From Streptomyces sp. cg36 (lineage in GTDB: Bacteria > Actinomycetota > Actinomycetes > Streptomycetales > Streptomycetaceae), in the NCBI RefSeq assembly GCF_041080675.1, contig NZ_CP163520.1, forward strand, positions 372,001 through 436,000: a stretch of DNA of 64,000 nt. The letters are read 5' to 3'. Below are positions 8,962 to 16,280 of this stretch, piece by piece; the first letter of the stretch is position 1, and each line of letters opens with the position of its first letter. A model generated the notes under the pieces. The model saw only the letters and a list, made by a program, of their open reading frames with translations, did not search any database and had not been told where the DNA came from. A program made the position numbers and the translations under genes.

Positions 8962-9665
8962 CGGTGGACGACGAGGCCGAGAAGTACATCGAGGCTCTGC
9001 TGCGCTCGCGCCGCCCCAAACCCTTCCGGGCGCGTCCCGAGGACGCGGCGGAGATCGCCACGGCCATCACCCTGCGGGCCGCCCGCCCGGGTGCGGGCGC
9101 CCCGAGCGAGGAGTTCGTGGCCGCCCTGCACGAACGGCTGGCGGCCCAGCTGGACGAGGAGGACGGCGCGCCGAGGGGCGGGACCCGCCGCAGGTTCGTC
9201 CGGGGCGCGTCCATCGCCGCCGCGGCGGCGGGTGCGGCGGTCCTCGCCGACCGCGCCCTGCTCCGCGACCACCCCGAGGGCGGGCCTCCCCAGGCGTCCA
9301 CGCTCCAGCCCAACGTGGGCGCGTGGCACACCGTGGCCACCAGCGCGGAGCTGCCGCACGGCGCGGTACGCCCCTTCGACACCGGCGTCGTCACCGGGTT
9401 CGTCACCCGGCTGGACGGAAGACTGCGCGCGGTGTCGGGGGTGTGCACGCACCAGGGCTGCCGCCTCGTCCTCGACCGGGCGGCGAGGATGCTCGGCTGC
9501 CCGTGCCACAACTCGGTGTTCGCGCTCACCGGGGAGGTGGTCCACCACCAGTTTCCCCGGCCGCTGCCCGCGCTCCCGCGGATCGCCGTGCGGGAGACGG
9601 GGGACGCGGTGCAGGTGTACGTGCCCACGGGCGGCGGTGTAACCCCGCCGCCTATCCATGGGTGA
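8958..9665 (+). CDS. Rieske [2Fe-2S] protein with N-terminal cytoplasmic extension
   Basis: Residues 163-168 (CTHQGC) and 181-184 (CPCH) give the complete Rieske cluster ligands Cys163, His165, Cys181 and His184 plus the disulfide pair Cys168/Cys183. A twin-arginine-like TRRRFVRG (76-83) precedes a hydrophobic segment (84-98), so the Rieske domain is probably outside the membrane. The first 75 residues are charged and helical and would stay in the cytoplasm. Coupled to an ECF sigma factor gene, that extension is a candidate sigma-binding or redox-signalling module; this is inference. The start GTG 8958 overlaps the sigma stop; GTG 8964 is an alternative. Confidence 0.88.
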   Translation: MTVDDEAEKYIEALLRSRRPKPFRARPEDAAEIATAITLRAARPGAGAPSEEFVAALHERLAAQLDEEDGAPRGGTRRRFVRGASIAAAAAGAAVLADRALLRDHPEGGPPQASTLQPNVGAWHTVATSAELPHGAVRPFDTGVVTGFVTRLDGRLRAVSGVCTHQGCRLVLDRAARMLGCPCHNSVFALTGEVVHHQFPRPLPALPRIAVRETGDAVQVYVPTGGGVTPPPIHG

Positions 9666-9684
9666 GCCCCGCGAACGGCGGGGC
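9666..9684 (+). terminator. Hairpin between the Rieske and cupredoxin genes
   Basis: GCCCCGC (9666-9672) and GCGGGGC (9678-9684) form a perfect 7-bp stem directly after the Rieske stop codon. A second stem, GGGGCC/GGCCCC (9706-9711 with 9720-9725), follows. They may end or attenuate the sigma-Rieske transcript, so the cupredoxin gene could be expressed partly separately. Confidence 0.45.
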
Positions 9685-9755
9685 CGGCACACGGTCCGTC
9701 TCGAAGGGGCCGGAACCAAGGCCCCGTCGTCGGGACGGGCCGGACGGGGGAATCC

Positions 9756-10223
9756 ATGCGAACAGCTGTGATACGGCGCCGAGTCGCCCAGCGGGGCGCG
9801 GTGTTCGCCGCCACAGCCGCAGCGCTGGGGCTGCTGGCCTCCTGCGGGTCGTCGACGCATGCCGGGAACGGGGGAATGAAGATGTCCGGCATGCCCGCGT
9901 CGACGGCCCGGCGGGGCTCCCCGACGGCCGGGGGCGGCGGTGCACCCGCCGCCCCCGCGCCGTCCTCCACGGGCGGTGCGGTCGCCGTGAAGAACTTCGC
10001 GTTCGCCCCGGCCACCCTCACCGTACGGGTGGGCACCACGGTGACCTGGACCAACAACGACGACGAACCCCACACGGTCACCTCCGACAACGGTGGCCCC
10101 CTGCACTCACCACCGCTCGACTCGGGCGGGGTGTACCGGTACACCTTCGCCAAGTCCGGCACCTATACGTATTTCTGCACCGTCCACCCCTTCATGCACG
10201 GCAGCGTGGTGGTGCAGCCGTGA
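9756..10223 (+). CDS. Cupredoxin-domain lipoprotein
   Basis: The 155-residue protein has a lipoprotein signal peptide ending LLASC (lipidated Cys30), a Gly/Ala/Pro-rich linker with a Met-rich patch (GGMKMSGM, 39-46), and a plastocyanin-like domain from about residue 75. All four type 1 copper ligands are present: His106, Cys141, His144 and Met147. It is expected to carry one electron at the outer membrane face, possibly to or from the neighbouring Rieske protein. ATG 9756 is followed by a typical Arg-rich n-region. The stop overlaps the next start (GTGA), so it is coupled to the phosphoesterase gene. Confidence 0.9.
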   Translation: MRTAVIRRRVAQRGAVFAATAAALGLLASCGSSTHAGNGGMKMSGMPASTARRGSPTAGGGGAPAAPAPSSTGGAVAVKNFAFAPATLTVRVGTTVTWTNNDDEPHTVTSDNGGPLHSPPLDSGGVYRYTFAKSGTYTYFCTVHPFMHGSVVVQP

Positions 10224-11155
10224 GCAGCGACTCTCCGCACCGCATGACGCGCCGTCAACTCCTGCGCCACTCGGCCTGGTTCGGGTCCGCCGTCGTACTG
10301 ACGGTGGCCGGTGGCGAGGTGTACAGCCATGTCGCCGGGTCCAGCGGCCACCAGCAGAAGCCCAATGGGCCGAACACCCTGACCTTCGCGCAGCTCAGCG
10401 ACAGCCACCTGGGGTTCCACGGGCCGGCCAACACCGACGTGGCGGGTTCGTTCGCCCGCGCCGTCGACCGGGTCAACGCCCTGGACGCGCGGCCCGACTT
10501 CGTGATGCACACCGGCGATCTGACCCATCTGGCCACACCCGGTCAGTTCGACCAGGTCAAGCAGATGATGAAGGGGCTGCACGGCGGCTCCCTCCACACA
10601 GTCCCCGGCGAGCACGACGCCATCGACGACGCCGGCCAGAAGTACCGGGCCGCGTTCGGCGCGGGCAGCCGGGGAGACGGCTGGTACAGCTTCGACATCA
10701 AGGGGGTGCACGTCATCGCTCTCGTCAACGCCCTCAACCTCAAGAAGCTCGGACACCTCGGCACCGATCAGCTGGACTTCGTCCGCAAGGACGTGGCGGG
10801 GCTGTCCTCCGACACCCCGATCGTGGTGTTCAGCCACATCCCCCTGTTCGCGATGTATCCCGGCTGGGGGTGGGGCACCGACGACGCGGTGCAGGCGCTC
10901 GCGCTTCTGCGTCGCTTCTCCTCGGTGACCTGCCTCAACGGGCATGTGCACCAGCTCTTCAGCAAGGTCGAGGGCAATGTGACTTTTCACAGCGCCACCA
11001 CCACCGCCTATCCGCTGCCCCGGCCCGGCGACGGGCCGGCCCCGGCTCCGGTGACGCTTCCGGCGGGGCAGCTGCGCCATGCGCTCGGCATCCGGGAGGT
11101 GCGGTACCAGCGGGGCGACAAGGCACTTGCGGTGACGGACAGCTCGCTGGTCTGA
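10220..11155 (+). CDS. Tat-exported calcineurin-like metallophosphoesterase
   Basis: The 311-residue protein carries a twin-arginine-type signal (TRRQLLR, residues 10-16) and hydrophobic segment, then a metallophosphoesterase domain: DSH (61-63), GD (99-100), GEHD (130-133), SHIP and GHVH. The usual GNHD motif reads GEHD, so the metal-bridging Asn is replaced by Glu131; activity may be altered. The family cleaves phosphomonoesters or phosphodiesters with two metal ions. GTG 10220 overlaps the cupredoxin stop by 4 bases, so this is the last gene of the ECF-Rieske-cupredoxin set and acts in the same compartment as the two redox proteins. Confidence 0.88.
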   Translation: MSSDSPHRMTRRQLLRHSAWFGSAVVLTVAGGEVYSHVAGSSGHQQKPNGPNTLTFAQLSDSHLGFHGPANTDVAGSFARAVDRVNALDARPDFVMHTGDLTHLATPGQFDQVKQMMKGLHGGSLHTVPGEHDAIDDAGQKYRAAFGAGSRGDGWYSFDIKGVHVIALVNALNLKKLGHLGTDQLDFVRKDVAGLSSDTPIVVFSHIPLFAMYPGWGWGTDDAVQALALLRRFSSVTCLNGHVHQLFSKVEGNVTFHSATTTAYPLPRPGDGPAPAPVTLPAGQLRHALGIREVRYQRGDKALAVTDSSLV

Positions 11156-11290
11156 CGCACCTGGTGAAATTTGCCATTCAAGATCTTGATGTTTGTTCAT
11201 CCCCATGCCACATTCGGCGCAGCACCACCTGGGTCAGCGGCGCAGTCCATCCAGATACGCCGGAACAGCTGCGGGGAGAGGCTCATCGAC

Positions 11291-12760
11291 ATGCCGGAAC
11301 ACCATCCACCCGGAGACCGTCTCACGGTGGAGAGACGGACCATCGAAGCCGTCCCGGACAGCGAGCGGCACGGCACGCCGCGCAGCCAGTTCACCCTCTG
11401 GTTCGGCGCCAACATGCAGATCACCGCGATCGTGGACGGCGCGCTGTCCGTGGTCTTCGGCGCCGACGCGCTCTGGGCGATACCCGCGCTGCTGATCGGC
11501 AACGTACTCGGCGGCACCGTGATGGCCCTGCACTCCGCGCAGGGCCCACGCCTCGGCGTACCCCAGATGATCTCCAGCCGCGCCCAGTTCGGCGTGTACG
11601 GCGCGGTCCTGCCGCTCCTGCTGGTCATCCTCATGTACCTCGGCTTCGCCGCGACCGGCAGCGTGCTCGCCGGCCAGGCGATGGCCAAGCTGCTGCACAT
11701 CGGCACCGACGCCGGAATCCTCGTCTTCGGCGCCCTGACCACCGTCGTCGCCGTCACCGGCTACCGCCTGATCCACATCGCGGGCCGCATCGCCACCGTC
11801 GTCGGCGCGCTCGGCCTGGGCTATCTGCTGGTGCGGCTGTTCACCCAGTACGACGTCGGCGCGCACGTCGGTGACAAGGGGTTCGAGGCGGCGACCTTCC
11901 TGCTGGCCGTGGGACTCGGCGCCGGATGGCAGCTCACCTTCGGCCCGTACGTCGCCGACTACTCGCGCTATCTGCCCCGCGACACCAGTACCCGTGCGAC
12001 GTTCTGGTCCACCTTCGCGGGTTCCGTCGTCGGATCGCAGTGGGCCATGACGCTGGGCGCGCTCACGGCGGCCGTGGCGGGCGAGGCGTTCCTGCCGGAC
12101 CAGGTGGGTTTCCTCGGCGATCTGGCGGGTCCGGCGTTCCTCGCGTTCCTCATCTACCTGGTGATCGTGGTCGGCAAGCTGACCGTCAACTGCCTGAACG
12201 CCTATGGCGGTTTCATGTCGATCCTGACCACCGTGACGGCGTTCGACCGGCGCTCGCGCATCTCGGCCGCCGTACGCGCCGCCTACATCGTCGGCTTCAT
12301 CGCGGTGTCCATGGTCATCGCGCTCGCGGCCAGCGACGACTTCCTCACCAACTTCAAGAACTTCGTCCTGCTGCTGCTCACCGTGTTCACCCCGTGGAGC
12401 GCGATCAACCTCGTCGACTACTACCTCCTGTCGCGTGAACGCGTCGACATCCCGGCGCTGTACGACCCGGACGGCCGCTACGGACGCTGGAACGTCACTG
12501 CCCTGACCTGCTACGTCATCGGTGTCGTCGTACAGGTCCCGTTCCTGGCCACCAAGCTCTACACCGGCGCGATCACCAAGAAGCTGGACGGCGCCGACAT
12601 CTCGTGGATCGTCGGGCTGGCCGTCACCTCGGCGCTGTACTGGGTCTGGGCGCGGCGCACCGCCAACCCTCCCGCCGAGACCATCCATCCGGCCACGGCC
12701 GAGCAGGGCGGCCGGGCGCCGGCGCCGACCGGCCGAGCAGGGTTCACCTCAGCGGGGTGA
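11291..12760 (+). CDS. NCS1-family nucleobase permease (cytosine/purine type)
   Basis: The 489-residue integral membrane protein has about twelve hydrophobic segments and the N-terminal NCS1 pattern with WFGANMQITAIVDGA (about residues 37-51) and an early Gln/Met/Ile/Ser segment (GVPQMISSRAQFG). The family imports cytosine, purines, hydantoins or related vitamins with protons or sodium; the ligand is not predictable here. ATG 11291 lies about 10 bases after GGGGAGAG. The 3' end overlaps the convergent HutD-like gene by 17 bases. No nucleobase catabolic enzyme is adjacent. Confidence 0.88.
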   Translation: MPEHHPPGDRLTVERRTIEAVPDSERHGTPRSQFTLWFGANMQITAIVDGALSVVFGADALWAIPALLIGNVLGGTVMALHSAQGPRLGVPQMISSRAQFGVYGAVLPLLLVILMYLGFAATGSVLAGQAMAKLLHIGTDAGILVFGALTTVVAVTGYRLIHIAGRIATVVGALGLGYLLVRLFTQYDVGAHVGDKGFEAATFLLAVGLGAGWQLTFGPYVADYSRYLPRDTSTRATFWSTFAGSVVGSQWAMTLGALTAAVAGEAFLPDQVGFLGDLAGPAFLAFLIYLVIVVGKLTVNCLNAYGGFMSILTTVTAFDRRSRISAAVRAAYIVGFIAVSMVIALAASDDFLTNFKNFVLLLLTVFTPWSAINLVDYYLLSRERVDIPALYDPDGRYGRWNVTALTCYVIGVVVQVPFLATKLYTGAITKKLDGADISWIVGLAVTSALYWVWARRTANPPAETIHPATAEQGGRAPAPTGRAGFTSAG

Positions 12761-13310
12761 CGTCCGCCCACAGGGCGACGGCGTCGGGCGAGAGCGGCGC
12801 GACCGCTCCTCCCGGCGCCTCGTCCGCGTCCCACCACACGCCCTGACCAGCCGTCAGAACGGTGTGGTACGGGTCGGCGCGCCAACTGCCGCGCAGCGCG
12901 TAGACCACCCCGGCACGCCCGGGAAGCACCTCGACCGTGCGATCGGACCGGTCCACCCGGGCCGTCCAACGCCCGCGCCGCACCATGAGGTTGAGCACCC
13001 GGCACGGACCGGACGGCAGCTCCGCGTCCAGTGCCAGGTCACCGGAGAACCCGAACGGCTCCCCCACACCCGTCAGCAACCTGTCGAAGACACCCGGACA
13101 CCTCAGCCGTACACCGTCTCCCGACAGCAGGGTGAGCGTCCGGTCCACCCCCGGGAACTCCGAGAACGGACCGCCCCGGCCGATGTCGGCGACGCTGGCG
13201 CGCCACCCGAAGTCGTCGGCGCCCGCCGGACGCGAGGCGATCTCCCTGGTGGCTCCGCCGCCGTTGCGCCAGCGGCCCGCGGGCAGTGTCTCCACGTCGA
13301 AGCGGTGCAT
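12744..13310 (-). CDS. HutD/Ves-family cupin protein
   Basis: The 188-residue protein begins MHRFDVETLPAGRWRNGGG, typical of the HutD/Ves family, and keeps the conserved GWRASVADI and FPGVDRTLTLLSG segments of its double cupin. HutD is associated with histidine utilisation in other bacteria and is thought to bind a small ligand; its exact role is unclear. No histidine-degrading genes are nearby, so this is a stand-alone copy. ATG 13310 is used because upstream residues in the open frame are Arg/Pro-rich and non-homologous. It is convergent with the permease. Confidence 0.8.
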   Translation of the reverse strand: MHRFDVETLPAGRWRNGGGATREIASRPAGADDFGWRASVADIGRGGPFSEFPGVDRTLTLLSGDGVRLRCPGVFDRLLTGVGEPFGFSGDLALDAELPSGPCRVLNLMVRRGRWTARVDRSDRTVEVLPGRAGVVYALRGSWRADPYHTVLTAGQGVWWDADEAPGGAVAPLSPDAVALWADVTPLR

Positions 13311-13377
13311 GGTGGTGTGTCCCCGAGCTGTCCGCCGAGGGGGTCCGGAGTGAGTGTCCCGCCCCCGGCGCCGGATT

Positions 13378-14061
13378 CTAGTACGAGTGGTGGGACTGCC
13401 AGAACGCCCAGGCGCCACAGGGGCTGCCGTAGCGCTGGTTCATGTAGTTGAGGCCCCACTTGACCTGGGTCGCCGGGTTGGTCGCCCAGTCGGCGCCCGC
13501 GGAACTCATCTTGGAGCCCGGCATCGCCTGGACCAGACCGTAAGCGCCGCTGCCGTTGTCGGCGCGGTAGTTCCAGCTCGACTCGTTGTTCACGATGTTG
13601 CTGAAGCACTGGAACTGGCCCGCCGGGACGATCTGGCGAGCGATCGCCTGGACCTCGGCGAGCGAGTACGAGCTCTGGGGGGCGAGGGGGACGCGGTCCT
13701 TCGAGCGGCTCGCGGCCTGGGTCTCCAGGTCGTGGTCCTTGGCGGCCTTGTCGGCGGCGGACTTCTTCGACTTGGCGTCCCGCGCCGCCTGCCTGCGGGC
13801 GGCTTCCTCGGCGGACTTCTTCTCCGAGGCGCTCGCCTGCGCGGACTGCGCGTCGGCCTGCTCGGTCAGGGAAGCGGTCTGCACCTGGGCCTGCTGGCCG
13901 GCGGGTATGTCCGCCAGGAGCGTCGAACCCGCCGCCGTCGCCTCAAGGCTGTCGCTCGAAGCGGCTGCCGGGCCGCCCGCGGCAATACCGACCACGGCAC
14001 CGACGGTGGTGACCGCGGTGGCGGACGCCACCGCGAAGCCCCGGACCGAACTGCGGCTCAC
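13378..14061 (-). CDS. Secreted SLT-like cell-wall protein with helical linker
   Basis: The 227-residue protein has a signal peptide ending near residue 34, an Ala/Lys/Glu/Gln-rich helical linker (about 60-125) and a C-terminal transglycosylase-like domain. That domain has the probable catalytic Glu160 in NNESSW, GAYGLVQAMPGSKM, and the terminal YGSPCGAWAFWQSH segment. Cys152 and Cys215 are likely to form a disulfide. It would cut or bind peptidoglycan outside the cell. A second gene with the same domain lies at 22121-22528. GTG 14061 is chosen because GGAAGG lies about 10 bases upstream. It is preceded by a long structured leader. Confidence 0.88.
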   Translation of the reverse strand: MSRSSVRGFAVASATAVTTVGAVVGIAAGGPAAASSDSLEATAAGSTLLADIPAGQQAQVQTASLTEQADAQSAQASASEKKSAEEAARRQAARDAKSKKSAADKAAKDHDLETQAASRSKDRVPLAPQSSYSLAEVQAIARQIVPAGQFQCFSNIVNNESSWNYRADNGSGAYGLVQAMPGSKMSSAGADWATNPATQVKWGLNYMNQRYGSPCGAWAFWQSHHSY

Positions 14062-14457
14062 GCGCTTTCCTTCCAGCAGTGTCCGCAAGGGTTGACCTCG
14101 CGGACGCGATCGACTCCCGGCGCTCCCCCGGCCTCGAACGAGGTCACGGGGCGCTGCGTACCCGGTGGGCAACTCCCTTGCGGGACGGGCCACGTGAAGC
14201 GCGGGCGGCATACGGCCGGGCTATGGAGTTGGACGGGCAACAGCGTACCCGGAAGTGGGTATATACGGGGCCTGACTGATCCATGACTCTGCTGGAAGCG
14301 GACACCGCGAGGCAATTCACCGAACTGTGCGATACCTCACACTCCAACACCCTTGCCACCGCCCTCTTGCCCGCCCCGCTCCGCGGCCCCATCGTTTCAG
14401 TCGCACCCGGACGCGCCCGGATCGTCCGCGCATACACAAGGGCCTGATGAGGCCGGC
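14062..14457. promoter_or_regulatory. 396-base divergent region with structured leader
   Basis: On the minus strand a TATATA (inside GTATATAC near 14258-14265) would start a leader of about 190 bases for the SLT-like gene. Close to that start codon a strong hairpin forms between 14081-14089 (GTCCGCAAG side) and 14097-14105 (GCGGAC side). The conserved core of the c-di-AMP (ydaO) riboswitch was looked for and not found. On the plus strand nothing clear precedes the regulator gene except a GA-rich stretch before its ATG. Confidence 0.35.
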
Positions 14458-15336
14458 ATGACCGAGGGGTTCCCCTTGATACGCATTCATCTTGGATCAG
14501 AGGGTTTGGGCAACATCAGGGTCTGTTCGCTGCCCGACTTCGACGCCGAACTCACCGCGGCCGGGGTGACCCACGCCCACCGCGCCCAGCCCTACGAGCC
14601 GCTGGCGCAGCTCTACTCGCGCAGCACGACGCCGGATCTCGCCGAGGGGGTCGGCCCCGCCTACCTCTCCCACTTGTTCACCCACCGCGGCCCCACCCCC
14701 TTCACCAGAGCCCTCGCCGAGGGGGACGGGCACGCGCACCGCGTCCTGGCCCAGGCCGTCGACCAGCTGCGCGCGAGCGCCGTCGAGCCGTACCGCTCCG
14801 GCATCCACGCGGCGGTCGCCGCCCGTACGGCCGCCCTGGCGTCCCTGTACGTCGACAGAGGGGCCTCGGCGCTGCTCCACGGCCTGGGGCACGGGATCAG
14901 GTTCCGCCAGGGCGTCCTGGAGGTGCCGACGGTTTTCGACGCGGACTTCGAACTCGGCTCGCGCTCGCTGCTCATCCAGGCAGTGGCCCTGCGCCGACGG
15001 GTCGCCCTGGCCGAACCCGCCGACGGCCATCTGACCGTACGGCTCCCCGCCGGTTCCGTCCCGCGCACCGAACCGGAACGACTACGTTCGCTGCACGCCT
15101 TGCTGGGCCCCGACCGGGCGGAGGCGCTGACGGCGATCGTCGCGTCCGGCGGAGTCACCGGTGGCCAGCTGGCCTCGCTCGTCGGTGTGTCGGACGCCGC
15201 GGCCAGCCGTCGTGCCGCGGCGCTGCGGCAGGCCGGTCTCATCCGGAGCCTGCGCGTCGGGCGGGCCGTCCGGCACGTCGCGACGCCTCTCGGCCATCAC
15301 CTGGCCCGGCCGGAGGCGACGGACGCCGCTCCGTGA
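14458..15336 (+). CDS. Winged-helix regulator (ArsR-like)
   Basis: The 292-residue cytoplasmic protein has a C-terminal winged-helix domain (about residues 215-275) with GVTGGQLASLVGVSDAAASR as the helix-turn-helix and a following wing (LIRSLRVGRAVRHVATPLG). The first 200 residues resemble the effector part of Streptomyces ArsR-like regulators, with a conserved-looking RSLLIQAVALRR segment. Targets and ligand are unknown; it is not adjacent to a metal or efflux gene. ATG 14458 is preceded by GAGG at short spacing; an alternative downstream TTG would remove the first six residues. It ends at a bidirectional hairpin. Confidence 0.75.
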   Translation: MTEGFPLIRIHLGSEGLGNIRVCSLPDFDAELTAAGVTHAHRAQPYEPLAQLYSRSTTPDLAEGVGPAYLSHLFTHRGPTPFTRALAEGDGHAHRVLAQAVDQLRASAVEPYRSGIHAAVAARTAALASLYVDRGASALLHGLGHGIRFRQGVLEVPTVFDADFELGSRSLLIQAVALRRRVALAEPADGHLTVRLPAGSVPRTEPERLRSLHALLGPDRAEALTAIVASGGVTGGQLASLVGVSDAAASRRAAALRQAGLIRSLRVGRAVRHVATPLGHHLARPEATDAAP

Positions 15337-15365
15337 GCTCCGCCCGCTCCGAGGCGGCGCGGAGC
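15337..15365. terminator. Bidirectional hairpin between convergent genes
   Basis: GCTCCGC (15337-15343) pairs with GCGGAGC (15359-15365), and CCGC/GCGG continues the stem with a single bulged base. It starts one base after the regulator stop and ends ten bases before the SDR stop, so it can serve both strands. Confidence 0.6.
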
Positions 15366-15375
15366 CATGGACCGC

Positions 15376-16158
15376 TCAGGTCCGCAGATAGGACGCACCG
15401 TTGACGTCGAGGACCGTGCCCGAGCTCCACATGGCCTGGGGTGAGGCCAAGTACAGGACCGCTGCGGCGACTTCGGCCGGTTCCGCGACGCGTCCGAAGG
15501 GGCTCTGGGTCCGGATGTCCTCCCCCTCGGCCCCCTCCAGGCGCCCCGCGACCCGCTCGGTGGCCACGAACCCGGGAGCGACGGACGCCACGGCGATGCC
15601 GTACGGGGCGAGGGAGACCGCGAGGGACTGGCCCAGCGCGTGCAGCGCTGCCTTGGTGGCCCCGTAGGCGGGGTGGTCGGGCTCGCCCCGGAAGGCGCCG
15701 CGCGAGCCGATGTTGACGATGCGCCCCTCGCGGCCCGCCTCGATCATCCGGCCGGCCACCCGGTGGCTGAGGTGGGCCGGGCCCAGGAGGTTCACGTCGA
15801 CCGTCTGCCGCCATGCCCGGCGCCACTGCTCGTACGAGGTCCGCGCGAGCGGGTGGGGCACCATCACGGCCGCGTTGTTCACCAGGACGTCCACCCCGCC
15901 GAGGGCTTCCTCGGCGCGGGCCGCCAGGTCCTCCACGGCGTCCGGGTCGGTCAGGTCGGCGGCGAGCAGCGCGTGCCCCTGCCCCTCCAGCGCGGCGAAG
16001 GTCTCTTCGGCGTCCCGGCCGAGGGCGGAGCAGTGGACGGCGACGCGGTCTCCGCCCTGCGCGAAGGCGGTGGCCACCGCCCGTCCGATGCCCCGGGAGG
16101 CTCCGGTGACCAGAACACCCCGGCCGGTGCCGGGCAGTTTCCTCACGGTCGGATCCAT
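15376..16158 (-). CDS. Short-chain dehydrogenase/reductase
   Basis: The 260-residue protein has the classical SDR features: the cofactor motif TGASRGIG (residues 19-26), the NNAA motif, and the YGATK catalytic Tyr-Lys pair with a preceding Ser (NIGS). It would oxidise or reduce a hydroxyl/carbonyl with NAD(P); FabG-like sequence does not define the substrate. ATG 16158 lies 10 residues before the cofactor motif region. A perfect 22-base palindrome about 62 bases upstream suggests repressor control. The next minus-strand gene upstream (beta-helix protein) is 122 bases away, so the two are probably separate units. Confidence 0.85.
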   Translation of the reverse strand: MDPTVRKLPGTGRGVLVTGASRGIGRAVATAFAQGGDRVAVHCSALGRDAEETFAALEGQGHALLAADLTDPDAVEDLAARAEEALGGVDVLVNNAAVMVPHPLARTSYEQWRRAWRQTVDVNLLGPAHLSHRVAGRMIEAGREGRIVNIGSRGAFRGEPDHPAYGATKAALHALGQSLAVSLAPYGIAVASVAPGFVATERVAGRLEGAEGEDIRTQSPFGRVAEPAEVAAAVLYLASPQAMWSSGTVLDVNGASYLRT

Positions 16159-16219
16159 TGCGGGCCCCTCTCCTCCGTATCGGCGACGGCCCCGGCGCGG
16201 GCACCGTCGCCGCCAGCCT

Positions 16220-16241
16220 ACGGATCATGATCATGATCCGT
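16220..16241. promoter_or_regulatory. Perfect 22-base palindrome upstream of the SDR gene
   Basis: The half-site is ACGGATCATGA (16220-16230), repeated exactly on the other strand through 16241, so the whole 22 bases are self-complementary. It sits between the SDR start and the stop of the beta-helix gene, in the position of an operator for the SDR gene. The cognate regulator is not identifiable in the window. Confidence 0.6.
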
Positions 16242-16280
16242 GAAGCCGGTGCGCGGAGGGCGGGAACGCGTCCGGACGTC

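Noticed and set aside
12744..13310. HutD-like gene as part of a histidine or nucleobase operon with the permease
   Set aside because: The genes are convergent and no catabolic genes are nearby, so no pathway link is supported.
14062..14457. c-di-AMP (ydaO) riboswitch upstream of the SLT-like genes (also checked at 22529-22909)
   Set aside because: Cell-wall hydrolase genes of Streptomyces often have one, and both leaders are long and structured. However, the conserved CCGAAUCC-type and CAGCUAAC-type core sequences are not present.
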